The notes under the pieces were generated by a model that worked only from the letters and a program-made list of their open reading frames with translations, was not told the DNA's origin and ran no database searches. A stretch of 64,000 bases of DNA. Origin: Vandiemenella viatica. Taxonomy: Eukaryota; Arthropoda; Insecta; Orthoptera; Morabidae. The position numbers were made by a program, and so were the translations under genes. The stretch lies in contig JARYHS010013630.1 of assembly GCA_031002005.1 (NCBI GenBank), positions 30,529,504 to 30,593,503 of the forward strand, read 5' to 3'. Positions 47,754 to 58,631 of the stretch are shown one piece after another; the first letter of the stretch is position 1; every line of letters begins with the position of its first letter.

Positions 47754-49035
47754 TAAGAAAAACAAGATAGGAAAGGGAAAGATGATGTGTCACTTACCAT
47801 AGACAAAGGCAGGAGGGCGAGATGAACACATAAAAAACAAAAAACAACAAAAAATTGCAAAATATTTTGGTGAGAAACCTTATTGATATGAGAGGCTGTG
47901 CCGGGGGTGGGGGACAGGGTTAGAAGTGGAACAAGATAATCTTTGTGGCACCTGTTTATAAATTATTAATGAAAACATTATTTTAAAAAATTATATATAA
48001 ATTACAATATTATTTTGATTTGAATCAGTTATAAATGAAGGAAGAAATATATAGAATTAAACAAATATTAAAAAACTTTGAGAAAAAAAGGGGAATATAT
48101 ATGTAAAGTTAGTAAGTGACAGGTTTACCATAGGTTTAGGCCAAGGGTGTGTCTGGTGTCAAGGATAAGTTGGTAGGCTAGTTCCCATCTGCAGAGTTCT
48201 GAAGGGGTGGTGGTGTTCGGAAAAACTCTAACAGCTTTAACTGTGAAACAGGTGTTGAGGTTGTTCGAATCATGTGAGTTGGCATGAACTGCCACTGGAT
48301 GGTCTGGTTTGGAAGTGTAAACTTTTTGCCTTTGGCCATTCATCCTGTAGGATAGTTGTTGAGTGGTGAGGCCCATGTAGAATAATTGCAATGGAGACAA
48401 GTGAGTTAGTAAATAAGGTGAGTCGTAGAACACGTACATGTCCAATTATGGGAAAGGATTCTCCTGTGACAGGATTAGAGTACGTGGTGGTGGCAGGGTG
48501 CATGCTACATGTTTTACAGCGGGGTCTGTTACAAGGGAAAGATCCCTGTGGAGGTCTAGGAGAGTCAGATGGTAAATACTTGTGGACCAGAATGTTATTC
48601 AGATTTGGTGGTCTGCTGAAGCAAGTGCGGGGAGCAGTGGGTAGGATTTTAGGAAGAAGGAGATGCATTTCAGGAAAGGACCGTAGGAAGTCATACCCAC
48701 TGCAGAGAATCTGGTTGATGGATTCCAAGCCAGGAAATAACAGGGTGACGAGTGTTGATCCATGGACAGTTATAGGAGGTGCAGAATGAGGGTTGTGGGA
48801 GATGGCTCGCGGGATTTGTTTTTCCACGAGGTTGTCAGGGTATCGGTGGGAAATGAGTCTCGCCTCTCATATGAGTAAGGTTTCTCACCAAAATATTGTG
48901 CAATTTGTTTTGTTTTTGTGTTTCTTACGTGTTCATCTCGCCCTCCTGCCTTCATCTGTGGTAAGTGATGGGTCATCTTTCCCTTTCCTATCAACTTATT
49001 AGTGCCCAACGGCAGTTTCTTTGTTTCCATTATCC
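47754..49035 (-). mobile_element. Penelope-like element (family 1) with inverted arms
   Basis: Flanked by TTAATACATG at 47744-47753 and 49036-49045. The left arm (47764-47890) and right arm (48870-48990) are inverted copies carrying AGGCAGGAGGGCGAGATGAA and its complement. The right tail has GTGCCCAACGGCAGTTTCTT (49002-49021), like the tails at 6944 and 59017. Coding is on the minus strand. Confidence 0.85.
48125..48790 (-). pseudogene. PLE linker and GIY-YIG relic
   Basis: From 48790: TVHGSTLVTLLFPGLESINQ, GYDFLRSFPEM and PRTCFSRPPNLNNILVHKY, then CNRPRCKTCSMHPATTTYSN (linker Cys motif) and GESFPIIGH. A frameshift near 48420 breaks the IYQL/YIG region, after which SYRMNGQRQKVYTSKPDHPV and SELCRWELAYQLILDTRH continue to 48140. 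The RT is absent, so the copy is truncated. Confidence 0.8.
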
Positions 49036-49109
49036 TTAATACATGAAAGGTTATTTAAAACAAATGTAACAGCCTTAAATTACAATGTGGCTGCTTCTTC
49101 TTAGATTTA

Positions 49110-49341
49110 ATTATTTATCACTTTACGCTTCGTCAACATCAAGGTCATTAGATGTGGAATGGGACTGGGGACAAGGAAGGAATTAGGCCATGACATTTTG
49201 ATGGGAGCATCCTGGTATTCGCCTGGAGTGTTCTGGAGAAACCATGGAAAACCCAAATCATCCTGCCCAGACAGGGATCGAACCAGTGTCCTCCTGAAGG
49301 CGAGGCCAGAGCGTTAACTGCTCACCCACCATGCTCGGTCC
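49110..49341 (-). mobile_element. tRNA-derived SINE
   Basis: The head is at the right end. On the minus strand it starts GGACCGAGCATGGTGGGTGA, with box A-like TGGTGGGTGAGCAG and box B GGTTCGATCCC, the internal RNA polymerase III promoter layout of tRNA-like SINEs. The body contains CCATGGTTTCTCC. The 3' end is near 49110. Confidence 0.85.
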
Positions 49342-49344
49342 ATA

Positions 49345-51350
49345 GATTTAAAATAGAGGAACATTAAACAGGTTACAAATTAGATTGCCAGGTAGGAGCT
49401 GACCAGGAAAGAAAGTTAAACAGAAATAATCAATAGGTTAGAATGTGGAAAGTTATAAATCTGAACAAGACAGAAAGCTTATTTGCAATCACAATAACCA
49501 ATTAAGTATAAGGATAATCTAATAATTATAAGTAAATTTAAAGCTATATTTTGTAAAGAAAAAATAAAGAGAACATTGCAGGTGATTTCAGTATAAGAGG
49601 AAAAAATGAGCTTTGAATTAGAGAGAGTTTTGTGAAAAATACAAACTAGTCATAGCAAACACCATTTAATAATAATAATAAAGTGGAATTATAAAAGTTC
49701 CCCAGGCTAAAGTAATATAACAAAACCATGAATGAGTACTGACTTGTGATATAACCTCAATTTTGTCAATATATTACCAAAATCAGTTAAAAGAGCTGCA
49801 AGCATATAGCAAATGAACAGCAGAACACTTTCAAAGCAATTTTCTAGTAGTTTCAAATATTAAAGACATATTTTAAAGTTAGATCGAAATTAAAAGTAAA
49901 CACATGCATGATATAAAATTTAAGTATTTATTAATGAATTCTGTTCCCTCCATATACAGTGCTGCAGAATGAAACTATGATTCAAACAAGTTATGATACT
50001 TCAGGTCAACAAAATTGTATTAAAGAAATATCGAGAAATTATAGACGCTAAAGCCAGGCGGGCCAAATGAAAACAGAAGTAGTCTTTTTAGTCTAACAGC
50101 TGCAATTTTTAACGTACAGCAAAGCTTTATAGCTCAGAAGATCCAGAAAAAAAATCAAGTCAAATTATTTAGGAAAGTAGAGTCTATAGGTAGAATGAAA
50201 GATTTTATAGGCGAAAAAGGCTTTAACCAGTTGTCATATTTCAAAGTCCAGAAAGAAAGTAGGTTTAAATTAAAGTACAATTTTTACTGGTCCCACTGAG
50301 GAATTTTTGTAAAGATTAAAGTAATATGATGGCTAAAAATTGGATTGGAAGATTGAAATTTAAGGCCTGCAAATGGTGGGTAGTGACGCTCGATCCAAAA
50401 ACAAAGCATCAACATACTATGAAACTATAGCACTTACAAAAATGTTCGTAAGGGCCAAATTTGACACTTAAATCAGGAACTAAGTCATATAAAAATTTCA
50501 AGCAAATCGGAGAAATTATATGGTAAAGCCTTTGTAATCAACACCAGGGTGAGAGAGACAGTAGCCAGGGTAAGACAGAGAGCGTAGCCAGTGAGTGGAA
50601 AATTCCACTGCTTGGTGTCACAACAAATGCCCATCCTATTTAAGAGGGTGGCCTGCCCGAGGCATCCCGACAGTGTTCTAGCAGATTTTTTTAGCGAGCA
50701 GAGAAGGCGGGGGTGTAAGTCGCGCCATGTGCCGGGCTGGAGCGGGGTGATCAGGGCAGTATCGAAATGTAGAGTACGCCTCCACAGACAACTAACGTCA
50801 ACACCGGGTTGAAGTTGTATCACACTTTCAATGATTTCAAACTTTTGATCAATATGAGGTTCATCGGAAGCTGGTTACGTTGTGTTTTAACCTACAATCA
50901 TTATATTTTCGGAAAGAAGTCTGATGCCTTTCTATTATGTAGGTACCGAGTTTGTAAAAGAACTTTTGCACAATACATCATTTTGAATTTATCAGGAAGT
51001 CTACTGAGTTTTATTTCATGAACATACCTTTATCTCTTGTGGTATCCTATTTTATCCTTTAACAAGCAAATGGCGACCAAGGTACTTATAATAATACTAT
51101 GAAATTGGTAAGATACGGATGGCAACTGTCAAACTAAAGATACTGATATAGGTTGGGGGGGGGGGGGGAGGGGATCCGGTGTGGATCGAGGAACTGAGGT
51201 TGCCACCGAGTGGCCTGGGTGTGGAGGTAGCTTCAAGTGAAATTCAGCTTGTTAAAGGTATTAATATCATTCAGAAAATTTAGATAGTTGTTTTTCCCAT
51301 GTGTTCAAATCATAAAAGTATCACAACCTAGGCCGCAAGAGGAGTTTGGG
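49345..51350. other. Intron; GC-rich patch at 50570-50800; poly-G
   Basis: Mostly AT-rich with no gene. 50570-50800 is GC-rich with open frames on both strands (50485-50823 minus, 50591-50812 plus) but no motif I know; TATTTAAGAG is at 50636-50645. A run of about 13 G lies at 51155-51168. Confidence 0.45.
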
Positions 51351-51354
51351 AGGA

Positions 51355-51538
51355 GGACAACCAGCAATCACTCGTGGAGTATTCAAACAACATCCCACAA
51401 GTAACACCCCACTTTGGTTCACAAGGAACTTTCATAGCCCACCTTACAACCTGCTCAGCCTATTGCCACCCTAAGCCCATAAAGACCAACCACGGTCCAG
51501 TCCTGGACACTCAACACTTCCCTGGCCTGGCCTTGAGT
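51355..51538 (+). pseudogene. PLE fragment, left of the inserted LINE
   Basis: Matches the linker part of the family 1 PLE at 46410-46590: TCAAACAACATCCCACAAGT, then GGTTCACAAGGAACTTTCAT and TTCCCTGGCCT...GGCCTTGAG. It stops where the 5' repeats of the LINE begin, and the following PLE bases reappear at 56450. Confidence 0.75.
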
Positions 51539-51540
51539 TG

Positions 51541-52260
51541 AGTTGAGTTGAGTTCCAGCAACCGTCGAGTCAAGTGCCGCCTTTTCTGTGTATTTTATTT
51601 TAAAGTGTTGTAGGTAGATTTTATCTTTGAATATCTTCTGTTGTCGCAGAGGAGGTGCTAGTTGAGTCCAGCTACCGTCGAGTCAAGTGCCCCCTTTTCT
51701 GAATATTTTATTTTAAAGTGTTGTAGGTAGATTTTATCTTTGAATATCTTCTGTCGTCGCAGAGGAGGGGATAGTTGAGTTCCAGCAACCGTCGAGTCAA
51801 GTGCCGCCTTTTCTGTGTATTTTATTTTAAAGTGTTGTAGGTAGATTTTATCTTTGAATATCTTCTGTCGTCGCAGAGGAGGGGATAGTTGAGTTCCAGC
51901 AACCGTCGAGTCAAGTGCCGCCTTTTCTGTGCATTTTATTTTAAAGTGTTGTAGGTAGATTTTATCTTTGAATATCTTCTGTCGTCACAGAGGAGGGGAT
52001 AGTTGAGTTCCAGCAACCGTCGAGTCAAGTGCCGCCTTTTCTATGTATTTTATTTTAAAGTGTTGTAGGTAGATTTTATCTTTGAATATCTTCTGTCATC
52101 GCAGAGGAGGGGATAGTTGAGTTCCAGCAACCATCGAGTCAAGTGCCCCCTTTTCTGACTATTTTATTTTAAAGTGTTGTAGGTAAATTTTATCTTTGAA
52201 TATCCTCTGTCGTCGCTGAGCAGTAGCTAGTTGGTCCCCAGCAACCGTCGTGACGAGTGT
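51541..52260 (+). repeat. 114-bp tandem repeats in the 5' leader of the LINE
   Basis: Using the CCAGC landmark, repeats start at 51555, 51668, 51782, 51896, 52010, 52124 and 52238, a spacing of 113-114 bp. Each contains CCGTCGAGTCAAGTGCC, TTTTAAAGTGTTGTAGGTAG and CTTTGAATATCTTCTG. The last unit is diverged. A short GAGTT repeat precedes the first. Tandem 5' repeats in LINEs can act as promoter modules; that role is inferred. Confidence 0.9.
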
Positions 52261-52599
52261 TGCCATCTGTTTACATAATTTAAAGTGTTGTGGTAGCGTT
52301 TGATTTATTTGTGTTAATTGAATTATAACAGCGTGCTCCAATCGTGATCGCATTTATTTGCTTTTTCTATAGGGAAGTATATAGAGCTTATTTGTTTTTT
52401 ATTTAGTACATTGGTTGGCTAACACCGTTCATCAGTACGTCCTATTAACTACTAAGTGCAGTTGTCTGGTCTAAATTCAATTCCTCAGGAGGTTCTCTTT
52501 AGGTCGTGTAGCGGTTGGTAGTAAAGTGTGAACAGTTAATTTGGATTACTCAGTTAGTTCAACTTTTATCCTCTCCGTAGTTTGTGCTTTAAAAGTAAT

Positions 52600-53574
52600 A
52601 TGTGTAGGGACTGTGACTGCTGTGTGCAGACGCGGGTTGAGGTGGCTGATCTTCGCGCTCAGCTTGCAGCTTTGCTAACTAAAGTTACGAGGCTGGAAGC
52701 TGCCGTAGGTGACTATAGCAGATGTGGAACGGGTGACCCTGACGAAGCAGGTGTTGTCACAGGTTCTCCCCTGCCAAATATCGTACCTGCAGTCCAGGCT
52801 AAGACTTCGGGGCCTGTGCGGCAGTCACCTGATGGTGACTGGCGCGTGGTTTCCGGAAGTCGACGCCGCATGCGCGGGCAGGAGTACAGGTCTGAATCCC
52901 AGGAGGGCAAGCCTGTACCACTGTCCAATAGGTTTGATGTGTTGTCTGGATCTGATTCAGATCCACAATCGTCAATCAGCGAGTTGCCAGCCCCCCCCGC
53001 CCGCTAGGTCTGGGCGATCACAGAAGGGGATTCTGGTGATAGGTAGCTCCAACATTAGGCGTTTCATTGAGCCCCTTAGGGATATGGCGAACAGGTCTGG
53101 GATGAAGTCTGATGTCCATTCTTTGTGCATTCCGGGCGGTCTGATCCATGATGTGGAACAGGCCATGCCGGATCCCATTGAGGCGGGACGAGGTGTAGCC
53201 AGCTGCGGATTGTAGCTCATGTCGTCACCAATGATGCTTGCCGCCTTGGGTCGGAGGGTATCCTCTCTTCCTTCCGGCGGCTTGCTCATACGGTGAGCTC
53301 TGTATTTGATGACCGCAAGATTTCGGCTGAGCTAACCATCTGCAGTATTGTCGATAGAACTGACTGTGGACCTCTGGTTCAGAGCAGAGTCGAGTGTCTG
53401 AACCAGAGACTGCATCGTTTCTGCGATAATCATGGCTGCAGATTCCTTGATCTTCGCCCTGGGGTCGAATCGTGTAGGGTTCCCTTGGATAGATCAGGTG
53501 TGCACTACACACGTGAATCGGCTACATGGGTGGCAGGGGCCGTGTGGAGTGCATTGGGGGATTTTTTAAGCTGA
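52600..53574 (+). pseudogene. LINE ORF1 with SGNH/esterase-like domain
   Basis: The start is taken at the ATG at 52600 (MCRDCDCCVQ). It has a short Cys-rich start and a leucine-rich, coiled-coil-like stretch (VEVADLRAQLAALLTKVTRL). After a shift in a C-run at 52990-52998 it continues GILVIGSSNIRRFIEPL, where GSS is the nucleophile block. After a second shift near 53210 come AHVVTNDACRL (usual G replaced by V before T-N-D) and, near the C-terminus, PLDRSGVHYT (D-x-x-H-type block). Some CR1/L2 elements have such esterase domains in ORF1. Two shifts make it non-functional. Confidence 0.8.
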
Positions 53575-56382
53575 GGGAGGATGACCCGAAACTGGGATTA
53601 CAGTCACGGGCAGCCCAATTAAATTCGGCACCATATGTTAGGAGTAGCGAAAATCAATCTCGACCATTAAAAGTACTCGTTATAAACTGTAGAAGTGTTT
53701 GTAATAAGCAGCCTGAGCTTGAAAGCGTTATTAGTAGCACAGAAGATGATATAGTATTAGGTACTGAAAGCAGGTTAAAACCGGATATAAGTTCAGCAGA
53801 AATTTTTAACCATAGCATGAATGTTTTCCGTAAGGATAGGTTACATTCTAATGGAGGTGGTGTATTTATAGCTGTTCGTAAACACCTGTCGTGTAACGAA
53901 ATAAATATTGATACGGTCTGTGAAATCCTATGGATGAGACTAAAAGTAGCTAGGACAAAACTTGTAATAGGGTCTTTCTATCATCCACCAGATGCAGATG
54001 TAGGTGTTGCTGAGGCCTTAAGAAATAACGTAAGTAATATAGCTCGTCAATTTCCGGATCATGGAATAATACTAGGAGGCGACTTCAACTTGCCGTATAT
54101 TGACTGGAGTAATTACGCCCACGTTACTGGTGGCAGGGATAAAATATCCTGTGAGATTATTCTCGACCTTGTCTCAGATCTTAATCTTGAGCAGCTCGTC
54201 ACTGAACCCACGCGGTGCGACAATGAAAACGAAAACATTTTAGATATTCTCGTTACAAATAGGCCTGAATTATTTACGGACATTTCTACCACCACGGGAA
54301 TAAGTGATCATAAAGCTGTAATTGCTACAGTAAAATTAACAGTCGAGCGCAAAAACAAAAAAGAAAGGGTCGTTTACAGGTTCAAAAAGGCCCCAAACGA
54401 GAGTTTAAGAACGTTTTTTGAGGGATAAATACATTACCTTTGAAGAAGGAAGAGGCTCGGTTGAAGAGATGTGGCTTCGATTCATAAATATTGTCAGGGA
54501 AGGTATGGACTTACATATACCGAAAAGGATCAGGGACGGGAACGATCCCCCGTGGTATACGCGTGAAGTCAAAAGGTTACTTAAAAAGCAAAGGAAGATT
54601 CATGCACGCTCAAGAAGGACGATGTATAGGAGTGATTTAGAAAAACTAGCTGAGACAAGAGGACAGGTCAAGAATGCGATGCGTGAAGCCTTCAATGACT
54701 TTCGATGCAACTCACTTTAAAGAGCCTCATTGAAAATCCAAAGAAATTTTGGTCGTATGTAAAAAAAATATGTGGTTGTGACAACAATATGCCAGTTCTA
54801 CTAAAAGACGGTCGGGAAGTTGATGACAGCCGCGACAAGGCTACCGTATTTAACGCCGAATTAAAAAATTCCTTCACTGACGAAAACATGGAAAACATTC
54901 CCGTTTTTCCACGGCGTGTTGAATTTGAGATGGATCCAGTACAAATTGATAGTGTAGGTATCATAAAACAATTAAAGCTCCTGAATTGGGGGAAAGCGCC
55001 GGGTCCCGATGGTGTACCAGTAAGAGTATTTTCGGAATACGCGGAAGAAATAGAACCATTTCTGTCAGATATATTTCGTAAATCTTTAGAGGAAAGGAAA
55101 GTACCTTCTAACTGGAAAATAGCGCAGGTGATTCCCGTTTTCAAGAAAGAGATAGGAGAGATCCTAGGAATTATCGTCCGATATCGCTTACATCTGTTTG
55201 CAGTAGAATTCGGGAGCATGTCATATGCTCTAACGTTATGAAGTTTCTAGATGAAAACGAGCTACTTACATCATACCAACACGGATTTCGGAAGAACCGA
55301 TCATGTGAAACGCAACTGGCTCTATTTTCGCATGATGTAATGAAAGTTATTGATGCGGGATCACAGGATGATGCTATTTTCTTGGATTTTCAGAAACCTT
55401 TTGACTCTGTACCACACAACCGACTCTTAGCGAAGATCCGAGCGTACGGTATATCTGATCAGATTTGCGAATGGATACGTGATTTTCTAACTGGTCGGTC
55501 ACAGTATGTCGTTGTAGACGGGGAAGCCTCTTCTAAACTAGATGTTACTTCGGGCGTTCCTCAAGGAAGTGTAATAGGACCACTTCTTTTCTTAATTTTT
55601 ATAAATGATCTCGGTGACAATTTTAATTGCAGGATGCGATTTTTTGCTGATGATGCACTTATTTATAGGGAAGTGAGGTGCTCCGACGATTGCTTAGAAA
55701 TTCAGCGCGATCTGGATGTTATTTCGGACTGGTGCCGTGAATGGCAGCTTACACTTAACTGTAAAAAGTGCAAGGCGATGCTCATAAGTAATAAAAAGAC
55801 CCGCTTGCTCAGGAGTACAAAGTTAACAATTCAGTTGTTGATACTGTGGATTCCCTGAAGTATCTAGGCATAACAGTACAAAGCAACATGAAATGGGACT
55901 TGCACATAACTTCCGTTGTATGAAAAGCTAATTCCATACTACGATTCATAGGACGTATTTTGAGAAGTTGTAATGCTCATACAAAGGAAATAGCGTACAA
56001 AACACTACTGCGTCCACATTTGGAATACTGTTGTGGAATTTGGGATCCGTATCACAAGGAATTGATTGACACATTAGAGAAAGTACAGAGAAGAGCCGCT
56101 CGATTCGTGACTGCTAGTTACAGTCCTTACGTAAGTGTCACAGAGCTAATTCGTGGGTTGGGCTGGGATTGTTTGGCGGACAGACGACGTCGTTTTCGTT
56201 TGAATTTGCTGGAGAATATGCGGAAATCTTTAAGTTACGAGTGCAACGAAATACTTCTTCCGCCAATCTATTTTGGTCGCAATGACAGGAGGGATAAGAT
56301 TAGAGAAATATGATTCCGTACTGATTCATTTATGTATTCCTTCTTTCCTCGATCTGTTCGGGATTGGAATGCGCAGAATTAG
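53526..56382 (+). pseudogene. LINE ORF2: APE endonuclease and reverse transcriptase
   Basis: 53526-54428 is open for 300 codons: VLVINCRSVCNKQPELESV, IVLGTESRL, GSFYHPP, GGDFNLPYIDW and GISDHKAVIA are the AP-like endonuclease blocks, the last with its Asp-His. RT: LNWGKAPGPDGVPV near 54980-55020, SYQHGFRKNRSCETQLALF near 55275, AIFLDFQKPFDSVPH near 55375, TSGVPQGSVIGPLLFLIFIN near 55548 and FFADDALIY near 55640 (catalytic D-D intact). The thumb region YKTLLRPHLEYCCGIWDP follows at 55996. Breaks: frameshifts near 54415, 54710, 55150, 55230 and 55810, and a stop at 55921. It ends at TAG 56380-56382. Confidence 0.88.
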
Positions 56383-56449
56383 GATTGGTGCTTATCACCC
56401 TCTGCCACCCACAGTATTTGTGATTTGCAGAGTATAGATGTAGATGTAG

Positions 56450-56665
56450 ATTCCGTCAACATAATCCTTTGGCTGGGCTATGATTTCCTGTTAACCAACC
56501 CTGAAACGAGGGGTGAAGACCAGAAAATTACTATGTGTTTTCTGTTCTTGCCTTTTTTGTGTGTTCACGCCACACAGCCACCATCTACAGTAAAGTGGTG
56601 GTTAATTTCACTATTTCAATTCCTTATATGTGATTATTGTAGGTCATTTCTGCCTCAGTTGGTTA
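56450..56665 (+). pseudogene. PLE fragment, right of the inserted LINE
   Basis: TTCCGTCAACATAATCC...GGCTATGATTTCCTG corresponds to 46590-46630 of the family 1 PLE (AACAGAATCC...GGTTATAATTTCC), so it continues the piece ending at 51538. After about 60 bp it jumps to pLTR-like sequence (GTGAAGACCAGAAAATTACT, then TAAAGTGGTGGTTAATTTCA). Confidence 0.7.
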
Positions 56666-56671
56666 TTAAAC

Positions 56672-56777
56672 TAATAATTATTATTTAATAAATATGCCAC
56701 TACAACTGTTGTTGTCCATGAAATAAATAATATCCAACAACAGTTGTACTGGCGTATTAATTAAATAATAATTATTA
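56672..56777. repeat. Near-perfect 43-bp hairpin with 20-nt loop
   Basis: Arms 56672-56714 and 56735-56777 match at about 40 of 43 positions; the inner halves are TACAACTGTTGTTG and CAACAACAGTTGTA. It could be a tiny MITE or fold as a precursor-like RNA hairpin. Confidence 0.85.
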
Positions 56778-56779
56778 CT

Positions 56780-57490
56780 GTAATTCCTTCATTTCAGCAT
56801 GTATAAATCTGCCCTAACTGCCACATGTCACATCTCTATACATGATTAATGGTTATACCAAAATATTCTAGTGAGTGTGTTTTTGTGTTCAATGCAGCCA
56901 TTCTGTCCTTCATCCATGACAATTTTTTTACTTACATTATCCTTCCTTATTTTCAATTGTTATCTTATACTGATGGGATTCAAAGGCCTATGCTTCCGTG
57001 GCTCTATTTACTAATGATTTGGTTTTCTGATTGAAGAAAGTCTTATTACTAAAACTTCTTCTAACCAGATAAGTTCTGCCATGCATTACTATTGACAGTC
57101 ATCTGCACCGTTGAAATGTCGTGAATGGCAGAACTTATTGGCTGAACACACAAGAAGAATTTTTAGTAGCTATATGCTGGGAAGTGTCAGTTCTCATAGT
57201 CATACTACTTCCTACCATTTTCTAACAAATACAACTTTTGACAGTTGGAAAGCATGTAAAAAAAGTAAATTAAAGCAATCAAAAGTGTAACTATGCTTAA
57301 TTTGTAAAAAAACCCCAGAGTAAACAAAAATTATGGACAGTTATGATGCATTCCAGGAAACATTCAATCCTTATAAAAAGGATAGTTCTTCTATAGTTAA
57401 GTAAAACAATTGAAAAAGGATATTTTCATTTTTTTTATTTTCATTAATGTTATTTGAACTTAACAGAATTTAAAATGAAAATATTATGTT
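56780..57490. other. Intron, no feature
   Basis: AT-rich intron next to the C2 exon; nothing recognised. Confidence 0.5.
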
Positions 57491-57497
57491 GACTTAC

Positions 57498-57694
57498 TAC
57501 TTGGGTGCATTTTGCACGAAGTATTGCCCTATCTTGGCTTTCCTCATACAGCAATATTCGAAGGTTCTGTGATCCTTCCAACTCAATGATAAACTCTTCA
57601 TTCCAGCGTGGTGAAGCAGAATTGCATACAAGTTTTGTTTTAGCTTTCCGGAAGTAGTGTCCATAGGAATCAACTTCCACACATACAAAGAGAT
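57498..57694 (-). CDS. BCR/ABR-like RhoGAP exon (C2 domain core)
   Basis: First exon (in gene sense) inside the window. The acceptor TTTTTTAG ends at 57695. Two bases complete a codon from an exon to the right, then 65 codons end in phase 0 at 57498 before GTAAGT. (An alternative donor three bases earlier would drop one Val.) It reads LFVCVEVDSYGHYFRKAKTK, then SPRWNEEFIIELEGSQNLRI and LLYEESQDRAILRAKCTQV. EVDSxG, WNEEF and ELEGSQxLRILxYE are BCR/ABR C2 hallmarks; the domain gives membrane/lipid contact in this family. The DH-PH part should lie beyond 64000. Confidence 0.95.
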
Positions 57695-57699
57695 CTAAA

Positions 57700-58325
57700 A
57701 AATTTAAATATATATAAAAAGATTAGGAAAATAATATAGAAACACCAATAATTTTTAAAATATACACACCGAGAGAGAGAGAATAATTTATACAATAAAC
57801 AAGAAATAAAATGTAATGTAATATTCACAGGTATCCAGATGTGTAATTTTGATACCAAGGTCATAAGAATTTTAAATTTTGTATGTAACATTTGGAATTA
57901 CTTTAGCCTCTGATCTTACACTGCTTGAATCCAATGAACAATCTCATCTAATAACAAATTATAGATTATTGTTAGCTTACAACATCACTGATCTTGAAAT
58001 ACTTTACGAAATATATTATTTAGTTTTTACACAGCACATACCTATTGACATCAGAATTATTCACAACAGTACAACCAAAGCACATAAACGACCACATAAT
58101 ATATCTCCTAATATACTGTCACCATCTTGTTACTAGTATAATTTATCTAAATTTCTACTAAAGAACAAAACACATTTCGAACTCTCAAGATTTTTACTTT
58201 ACTTTTTAGGATCTGTTTCTGTCACTTACATAAATTTTTAATATTATTATTATCACTCCACGATTCACTAAAAGAGGGTGCATTAAACCAATCCTAATGT
58301 GTAACCATTTGTGTCTATGAAAGGA
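57700..58325. other. Intron, no feature
   Basis: AT-rich. A short GAGA run at 57770-57782. No gene recognised. Confidence 0.5.
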
Positions 58326-58334
58326 TATACAGTT

Positions 58335-58480
58335 TATGACAGGAGGAACGCATAGGCTATTTTGAGGAACCATCATGGCATTCACCTGCAGTGACCTTGG
58401 AAAACCATGAAAAACCCAGATCAGGGTGGCCAGAGGGGTTTATAGATACCAACTCCTATCAGACTCTAAGTTCTCTTGCT
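58335..58480 (-). mobile_element. Degenerate SINE copy
   Basis: GGCATTCACCTGCAGTGACC and TTGGAAAACCATGAAAAACC match the body of the SINE at 49110 and 62196 (GGCATTTGCCTGGAGTGATT, GGAAAACC). The promoter part is not recognisable. Confidence 0.6.
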
Positions 58481-58631
58481 CATGGAAAAACAAGAGTATA
58501 GAAATAAATCGGTTCTGGCCCCGATTTCTCTTATCTTATTTTTTCGCCCATTCCTAGATATGGGGCCATGCGAGAGACCTCTAAATGTGCAGTTATTATG
58601 CCTTTGAATGCCAATTCAGTGAAAAAATAAG

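Larger units (their letters stand above)
51541..56449 (+). mobile_element. CR1/L2-like LINE, near full length
   Basis: Contains 5' tandem repeats (51541-52260), a 5' leader, an ORF1 with an SGNH-type domain, an ORF2 with endonuclease and RT, and a 3' end of repeated (GATGTA) at 56437-56449. It is inserted in a PLE (left part ends 51538, right part starts 56450). Length and order are those of CR1/L2-clade elements. Both ORFs carry frameshifts, so this copy is dead, though the decay is light compared with the other LINEs here. Confidence 0.85.
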
